Of a stretch of 64,000 nt of DNA, positions 59,253-64,000 are shown piece by piece. This DNA is from Gammaproteobacteria bacterium (GTDB lineage Bacteria > Pseudomonadota > Gammaproteobacteria > Pseudomonadales > Pseudohongiellaceae). Location of the stretch: positions 124,001-188,000 of the forward strand of contig JAHEGE010000006.1 in NCBI GenBank assembly GCA_024639905.1, read 5' to 3'. A program made the position numbers and the translations under genes. The notes under the pieces are model-generated. The model saw only the letters and a list, made by a program, of their open reading frames with translations. It was not told the origin of the DNA and ran no database searches. The first letter of the stretch is position 1. Each line of letters begins with the position of its first letter.

Positions 59253-60155
59253 ATGGTTACTCCTCCACAGCAAGTTAAAACCCCAGACACCCCTTATCAC
59301 ACTGCGCGCCGGTGGCTCTTCGCCGGCGCCGCGTTGGTCTTTTGTGTGGGTCTCGCATGGGGCTATTACGGGGCTTCTCGCGTAACGGCTAAGCCAGAAG
59401 CTGCGCTCGCACAGCTACCCGACTCAGCGATCAACAGTCTCTCTGTATTGCCTGATTTCTCCTTAGTGACAGATGTCGATCTGCGTAAGCGGCAGTTTTT
59501 TGACTATCTGGAAGGGTATGTAAATGCGGAGAACGCGCGTATTTTAGCCACCCGGCGCACGCTCGGACTCTACGACAGGGTAATGACTAACGGTTATCCC
59601 TTAAGCCCGATGGAGAGGCGTGAACTCCTCAAAATAGCAGACGAGTACCGCCTCGAGCCGGGTGTGGTCGCAGGTGCTGACGGAGTCTCTAGAGAGGTAG
59701 ATGAGGTGTTGAACGACGCCGCGGCGCTGGTTAAGGCGCTGCTGGAGCGCGTGGACGCCATACCCGTTTCGCTGGTGTTAGCACAAGCAGCGAACGAGTC
59801 TGCCTGGGGAACATCGCGCTTCGCAGTCGATGGCAATAACCTGTTTGGACAGTGGTGTTACGTGCAAGGCTGCGGATTCGTGCCTTATGAGCGCGCGAGC
59901 GATGCGGACCACGAGGTGCGCCGTTTTCGCAGTATTAATGCGGGGGTGCGTGCGTATTTCCGTAATCTCAATACGCATCCAAGTTATACGCATTTTAGAC
60001 GCATGCGCGCCCGAATGCGGAGTCTGGAACGTGCACTCGACCCGATTCAGCTCGCGTATGGATTAGCGAGTTATTCGCAGCGTGGCGATTTTTACATCGA
60101 CGAGGTGCAGACGATTATCCAACAGAACGACCTACATCTCCGCGACGAAGGCTAG
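59253..60155 (+). CDS. Bax-like glucosaminidase-fold protein
   Basis: The 300-residue product has an N-terminal membrane anchor (about residues 19-41) and a glycoside hydrolase 73-type domain with LAQAANESAWGTSRFAV, where the glutamate is the expected catalytic acid, followed by GNNLFGQWCYVQGCGFVP and FRSINAGVRAYFRNLNTH, which mark the Bax family. It presumably trims peptidoglycan in the periplasm; the precise function of Bax is not established. Confidence 0.88.
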   Translation: MVTPPQQVKTPDTPYHTARRWLFAGAALVFCVGLAWGYYGASRVTAKPEAALAQLPDSAINSLSVLPDFSLVTDVDLRKRQFFDYLEGYVNAENARILATRRTLGLYDRVMTNGYPLSPMERRELLKIADEYRLEPGVVAGADGVSREVDEVLNDAAALVKALLERVDAIPVSLVLAQAANESAWGTSRFAVDGNNLFGQWCYVQGCGFVPYERASDADHEVRRFRSINAGVRAYFRNLNTHPSYTHFRRMRARMRSLERALDPIQLAYGLASYSQRGDFYIDEVQTIIQQNDLHLRDEG

Positions 60156-60168
60156 CTTCAGGCCTTCA

Positions 60169-61260
60169 TTATTGAGGCTGGCTAGGGTCGAACCACGGAA
60201 CTGAATACCAATAGTAGCGCTGCTTGCCGCGCTGGCGAGCGGTGCAGATGTAGTGCCAGCGCCGCCCCCGGTCTCGTGCTGTTGGCATCAAGGTAACCAA
60301 TCCTGTGGTCGCCTCTGACCATTCAAGCGCTATCGCAGCTCCCTCATCGAAACAATTGATACTACTCAGGTCATAATCTTCGCTCGGCGCGAATTGCAGC
60401 GTGGAGCGGGGGGCGTCCAATGTGCTTATCGGTGACTCCTGGGCACTGCGGGTCACATCGAAGGCGAGGGTGGCGTACTTTTGTTTCACGCCCTCAAGCT
60501 CCGAATACAAACCTGCAAGCGGGAACCGCGGCAGCGCCTGTGGGTCACTGTGTGGGCCTATCGCTCCTGAATTTTGTGCGAGACCCCGATAGCCTAGCTC
60601 TGCAAGCAGGGCTTTGGCTTCTGGGTTGTACTCTCCATAGGGATAGGCGAAAAGCTTAGGTTGGTTGCCAAGTTCTGCGTCGATACGCTGTTGGGCCGCC
60701 TCGATGTCTTCGCGCATGGCTGCCGAGTCTAGAACAATCAGGGAGGCGTGCTCGGTGCCATGGTTGCCGACGCTGACACCTGCCGCCACCATCTCCCGAA
60801 TCTCGTCCCACGTTAGATAGCCCGCTTGCCCTCGATCGATGGGACCGGTGCTTACAAATAGCGTGAACGGATAATCATAGGCTTGCAGGAGAGGGAAGGC
60901 GTTTTCGTAAATTGATTCATAGCCGTCGTCGAAGGTTATGGCGACGGCATTGTCTGCCAATTCTGTGCCGTAGGCGAGCGCGTCCAGTAACGCAGGCAGG
61001 GGGAGTATGGCGTAGCCTGTATCGCGAAGGTGAGCAAGATGCTGTTCGAACCGTGCAGGCGACAAAGAGGTCGAGGCCGGCGTTTGTTCGGAGACATGGT
61101 GATAGACCGATACGACGGCGCTGCGCTTGGTCAGCGGCGCACCGTGGGCCTGGGACTCTGTTGCCGGGCCTTGCGCAGCGGCAGTACTCAGGCTCGCGCA
61201 TAGGAAGGAGGCCGCGATCAGCGGGCGCAGTCTGTGGGCGCTGCGAAGAGGGGGGATCAC
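60169..61260 (-). CDS. Exported polysaccharide deacetylase (CE4)
   Basis: The 363-residue product has a signal peptide (RLRPLIAASFLCASLSTAAAQ region) and a NodB/CE4 domain with VSVYHHVSE, the catalytic/metal ITFDDGYESIYENA, metal-binding NHGTEHASL and FAYPYGEYN. A further C-terminal domain of about 100 residues is unassigned. Substrates may include surface N-acetylglucosamine polymers. The start is GTG 61260, eight bases after AGGAG; the upstream ATG at 61299 lacks a ribosome binding site. Confidence 0.85.
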   Translation of the reverse strand: MIPPLRSAHRLRPLIAASFLCASLSTAAAQGPATESQAHGAPLTKRSAVVSVYHHVSEQTPASTSLSPARFEQHLAHLRDTGYAILPLPALLDALAYGTELADNAVAITFDDGYESIYENAFPLLQAYDYPFTLFVSTGPIDRGQAGYLTWDEIREMVAAGVSVGNHGTEHASLIVLDSAAMREDIEAAQQRIDAELGNQPKLFAYPYGEYNPEAKALLAELGYRGLAQNSGAIGPHSDPQALPRFPLAGLYSELEGVKQKYATLAFDVTRSAQESPISTLDAPRSTLQFAPSEDYDLSSINCFDEGAAIALEWSEATTGLVTLMPTARDRGRRWHYICTARQRGKQRYYWYSVPWFDPSQPQ

Positions 61261-61393
61261 TGTGTTTACTCCTGCGTTACATCGACCGGCTTGCTTCAAC
61301 TCTGTGTGCCGCGCGGCTATACTTCGCGCTTGCGCCCATCCACCGCGCCTAATCTCTCGGGTCGCTCTGCGGCCCCGAATTCAGGGGAACAAC

Positions 61394-63532
61394 ATGATAT
61401 TTTCCGGCCAAGCCGTCAAGGCCTCGCTTCTGCCGTCGGGCATTGCCCAGCTGGTCTTCGATCTAGAAGGCTCGTCAGTCAATAAGTTCGATCGATTAAC
61501 GCTAGGAGAACTTTCCGCGGCTGTTGCTGCGGTCGCGGCTAGCGATGCGCGCGGCCTGATCTTCACGAGTGCCAAGTCTACCTTCATCGTAGGTGCGGAT
61601 ATTACCGAGTTCACGGGTCTTTTTGCCACCGGCGGTGACGAGATTATGCGCTGGCTCGCCGAGACGAACGCGGTGTTCAATGCGATCGAGGATCTCGCGA
61701 TGCCGACAGTGGCGGCGATCAATGGCGTTGCGCTTGGTGGCGGTTTCGAACTCGCCATCTCCGCAGACCTGAGAGTGGCGGCGCCGACTGCCGTAGTCGG
61801 CTTCCCCGAGGTCAAGCTGGGTATATTGCCGGGCTTCGGCGGTACCGTGCGCCTCCCGCGACTGGTTGGCGCCGAGGCCGCGATAAGCTGGATTAGCAGT
61901 GGCTCGCATATCCCCGCGAAAAACGCCCTCGGTGACGGGGCGTTGGACGCAGTTGTCGATGCCGAGAGCCTTCTCGCCGCGGCCGAGGCGCTGATAGAAG
62001 AGTGCTTGTCGGGAGGACGCGATGTGGCCGCGCTACGCAGTGCCAAGACTCAACCTCTTGCCGCGCCAGACCTGGATGCTATTTTCACAGCAGCAAAGCC
62101 TGCCGTCGCTAAGGCAGCAGGAGTCAATTACCCCGCGCCACTGACTGCGGTTGAGACTCTGCAGCGAGGCGTCGCGTGTGCGCGGGCCGAAGCGCTAATA
62201 GCCGAGCACGAAGGCTTCGTGGCGCTGGCGACGACGGCTACCGCTGCGAATCTGGTGCAGATGTTCCTCAATGATCAGTTCCTTGCGGCTAAGGCGCGAG
62301 CGACCGCGAAGGGGGCAGCCAGCATCGACAAGGCTGCGGTGTTAGGTGCCGGCATCATGGGCGGCGGCATCGCCTATCAGTCTGCCTTGCGGGGCACGCC
62401 GATCATCATGAAAGACATCGCGCAAGTGGGTCTCGATCTTGGTCTCTCGGAGGCGCGTAAATTGCTCGCCAAACAAGTCTCCAGAGGCAAGTTAAGTGAA
62501 GAAGCTAGCGCGTCGATTCTCGCCGCAATTCAACCGACGCTCGACTATGCAGAGGTGGCTGACGCAAAGCTGATTGTCGAGGCAGTGGTGGAGAATGAAG
62601 GGGTTAAGAAGTCTGTTTTAGCAGAGCTTGAAGGCTTGGTTGGCGACGAGGTTATCATCGCGACAAATACGTCGACGATCTCTGTGGATGCGATCGCGAC
62701 GGCTCTACGAAAGCCCGAACGCTTCTGTGGCATGCATTTTTTCAATCCAGTGCCCTTGATGCCCCTAGTAGAAGTGATTCGTGGTGAGAAGACTAGTGAC
62801 GCAACGATTGCAGCGACAGTCGGCTATGCGAAGGCGCTCGGTAAGACGCCCATCGTGGTGAACAACTGCCCCGGTTTTCTGGTCAACCGAATCCTGTTCC
62901 CTTATTTCGGTGCCTTCTCTACGCTGCTGAATGAGGGTGCTGATTTCAGACAGATCGACCGCGTCATGGAAGCGTTCGGCTGGCCCATGGGGCCTGCGTA
63001 TCTATTAGATGTTGTCGGTATTGATACGGCGGTTCACGCACAAGCCGTGATGGCGGCTGGGTTCGAGAGAATGGCGCTCGGATTCGAAAGTGCCATCGAT
63101 CGTTTGTATGCGCAGGGCGATCTAGGCCAAAAATCGGGATGCGGATTCTATCGCTATGAGGCTGATGCAAATGGTCGGCCTAAGCGTTCTGATAACCCAG
63201 GCATCGATGGCTTAGTCGCGGTTAACGCAGCGCCACAGCGTGAGTTCAGTGACGCCGAGATCCGCGATCGCATGATGCTCGCGCTGTGTCTAGAAACGGC
63301 TCGCTGCCTCGAAGACGGCATCGTCGAGTCAGCGATCGAAGCCGATATGGGCTTAGTGCTGGGGCTTGGCTTCCCAACCTTTAGAGGAGGAGCGCTACGC
63401 TATGTCGACAGCGTCGGCGTCAAGACATTCTGCGCGCTCGCAGACTCGTATAAGCATCTGGGAGCCATGCTCGAGCCAAGCGCTGGAATGCGAGCGATGG
63501 CCGCTGCAGGTGCGCGCTACTATCCATTATGA
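61394..63532 (+). CDS. fadB: Fatty acid oxidation complex alpha subunit FadB
   Basis: FadB combines enoyl-CoA hydratase and 3-hydroxyacyl-CoA dehydrogenase activities in beta-oxidation. The 712-residue product has hydratase Glu119 and Glu139 ([17 protein letters not shown]), the dehydrogenase Rossmann motif [13 protein letters not shown] and [16 protein letters not shown] with the catalytic histidine. GGGGAAC precedes ATG 61394; the longer ORF from 61127 is unconserved. The thiolase gene fadA that normally follows is absent: ttcA overlaps the stop. Confidence 0.94.
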   Translation: MIFSGQAVKASLLPSGIAQLVFDLEGSSVNKFDRLTLGELSAAVAAVAASDARGLIFTSAKSTFIVGADITEFTGLFATGGDEIMRWLAETNAVFNAIEDLAMPTVAAINGVALGGGFELAISADLRVAAPTAVVGFPEVKLGILPGFGGTVRLPRLVGAEAAISWISSGSHIPAKNALGDGALDAVVDAESLLAAAEALIEECLSGGRDVAALRSAKTQPLAAPDLDAIFTAAKPAVAKAAGVNYPAPLTAVETLQRGVACARAEALIAEHEGFVALATTATAANLVQMFLNDQFLAAKARATAKGAASIDKAAVLGAGIMGGGIAYQSALRGTPIIMKDIAQVGLDLGLSEARKLLAKQVSRGKLSEEASASILAAIQPTLDYAEVADAKLIVEAVVENEGVKKSVLAELEGLVGDEVIIATNTSTISVDAIATALRKPERFCGMHFFNPVPLMPLVEVIRGEKTSDATIAATVGYAKALGKTPIVVNNCPGFLVNRILFPYFGAFSTLLNEGADFRQIDRVMEAFGWPMGPAYLLDVVGIDTAVHAQAVMAAGFERMALGFESAIDRLYAQGDLGQKSGCGFYRYEADANGRPKRSDNPGIDGLVAVNAAPQREFSDAEIRDRMMLALCLETARCLEDGIVESAIEADMGLVLGLGFPTFRGGALRYVDSVGVKTFCALADSYKHLGAMLEPSAGMRAMAAAGARYYPL

Positions 63533-64000
63533 ACGCAGCGAACCCCAACATGACGAAGATCGAAATGGAGCGCAGTCTTAGACTTAATCGCAGCCGCAAG
63601 AATTTGCGCCGCGACGTTGGGAAGGCGATAGCGGATTACTCGATGATAGAGAATGGCGATAAGGTCATGGTGTGTCTTTCGGGTGGCAAAGATTCGTATG
63701 CAATGCTCGATATCTTGATGAGTTTGCAGAAGAGTGCGCCGATCGATTTTTCACTGCACGCTGTGAATCTAGATCAAAAGCAACCAGGTTTTCCCGAGAC
63801 GGTGCTGCCCGAATATTTGGACTCTCTTGGCGTCGAGTACACCATTCTTGAACAAGATACGTATTCGATCGTGATGGACAAGGTGGAGGAGGGGAAGACT
63901 CTTTGTGGCCTCTGCTCACGGTTGAGACGAGGCATCCTGTACAACCATGCAGTCGCTATCGGTGCGACCAAGATCGCCCTCGGCCACCATCGCGACGACA
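63529..64000 (+). CDS. ttcA: tRNA 2-thiocytidine biosynthesis protein TtcA (partial)
   Basis: The gene is cut by the window end after 157 codons. It has the PP-loop [10 protein letters not shown] and the [10 protein letters not shown] Fe-S/catalytic cysteine motif of TtcA, which thiolates C32 of certain tRNAs. The N-terminal [20 protein letters not shown] is typical. The ATG overlaps the fadB stop (ATGA). Confidence 0.93.
   Translation, partial: MNAANPNMTKIEMERSLRLNRSRKNLRRDVGKAIADYSMIENGDKVMVCLSGGKDSYAMLDILMSLQKSAPIDFSLHAVNLDQKQPGFPETVLPEYLDSLGVEYTILEQDTYSIVMDKVEEGKTLCGLCSRLRRGILYNHAVAIGATKIALGHHRDD

Overview
The window is a chromosomal segment of a moderately GC-rich gammaproteobacterium. 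Gene content is almost entirely housekeeping, and the gene order resembles Pseudomonas and its marine relatives (from memory: yciK-gph-ubiG-mtaD next to gyrA; pheA, a tyrA-aroA fusion, cmk, rpsA and ihfB; tRNA-Val-thrS-infC-rpmI-rplT-pheST-ihfA-merR-tRNA-Pro; smc-zipA-ligA). I see no phage, insertion sequence, plasmid, CRISPR or toxin/defence cassette. Genus cannot be fixed from sequence alone; a marine Cellvibrionales/Pseudomonadales-type bacterium is a reasonable guess.

Layout. 163-5978: cytochrome c maturation operon ccmCDEFGHI, every junction overlapping or nearly so, then a LysE-type exporter. 6746-8290: moaA-moaB (molybdenum cofactor). 8291-8997: an AT-rich intergenic island with a 37-residue membrane peptide gene on the minus strand, its own promoter and terminator, repeated GTAACA sites, and a 19-codon leader ORF running into xthA. 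8998-13474: xthA, an exported cyclophilin, yciI/yciB (minus), yciO, trpS. 13551-16189: scpA-scpB-rluB. 16186-19795 (minus): mtaD-ubiG-gph-yciK. 20137-28894: gyrA, pheA (without a chorismate mutase domain), tyrA-aroA fusion, cmk, rpsA, ihfB. 29052-33813: lapA, pyrF, a ComEA-like protein, a WecA/WbpL-type glycosyl transferase and a WbpM-type sugar-nucleotide dehydratase. 33864-36976: second exported cyclophilin (minus), tRNA-Asn (minus), uvrB. 37084-44850: tRNA-Val, thrS, infC, rpmI, rplT, pheS, pheT, ihfA, MerR-like regulator, tRNA-Pro. 45141-53409: smc, zipA, ligA, djlA. 53406-58675 (minus): cation efflux protein, PreP-like M16 peptidase, YlqF-type GTPase. 58788-64000: bolA-like gene, bax-like gene, exported polysaccharide deacetylase (minus), fadB, and the start of ttcA cut by the window edge.

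How genes work together. The Ccm proteins deliver and attach haem to periplasmic c-type apocytochromes. ScpA/ScpB and Smc are encoded about 30 kb apart but form one condensin. The translation block joins two aminoacyl-tRNA synthetases, IF3, L35, L20 and IHF-alpha; both IHF subunits are in the window. MtaD would remove S-adenosylhomocysteine made by the neighbouring methyltransferase UbiG. YlqF and the M16 peptidase share a 4-nt overlapping start/stop and a distal terminator.

Most notable non-standard features: the small-peptide locus at 8.3-9.0 kb; short tandem repeats just downstream of two tRNA genes (13-bp units after tRNA-Pro, 12-bp units after tRNA-Asn) sharing a TCGATAGA core, with a look-alike 12-bp coding repeat in zipA; a PheA lacking chorismate mutase with serC and hisC absent from their usual places; WbpL/WbpM-type genes without an O-antigen cluster; fadB without fadA; and frequent TTG start codons. 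No clearly new multi-gene system is visible.
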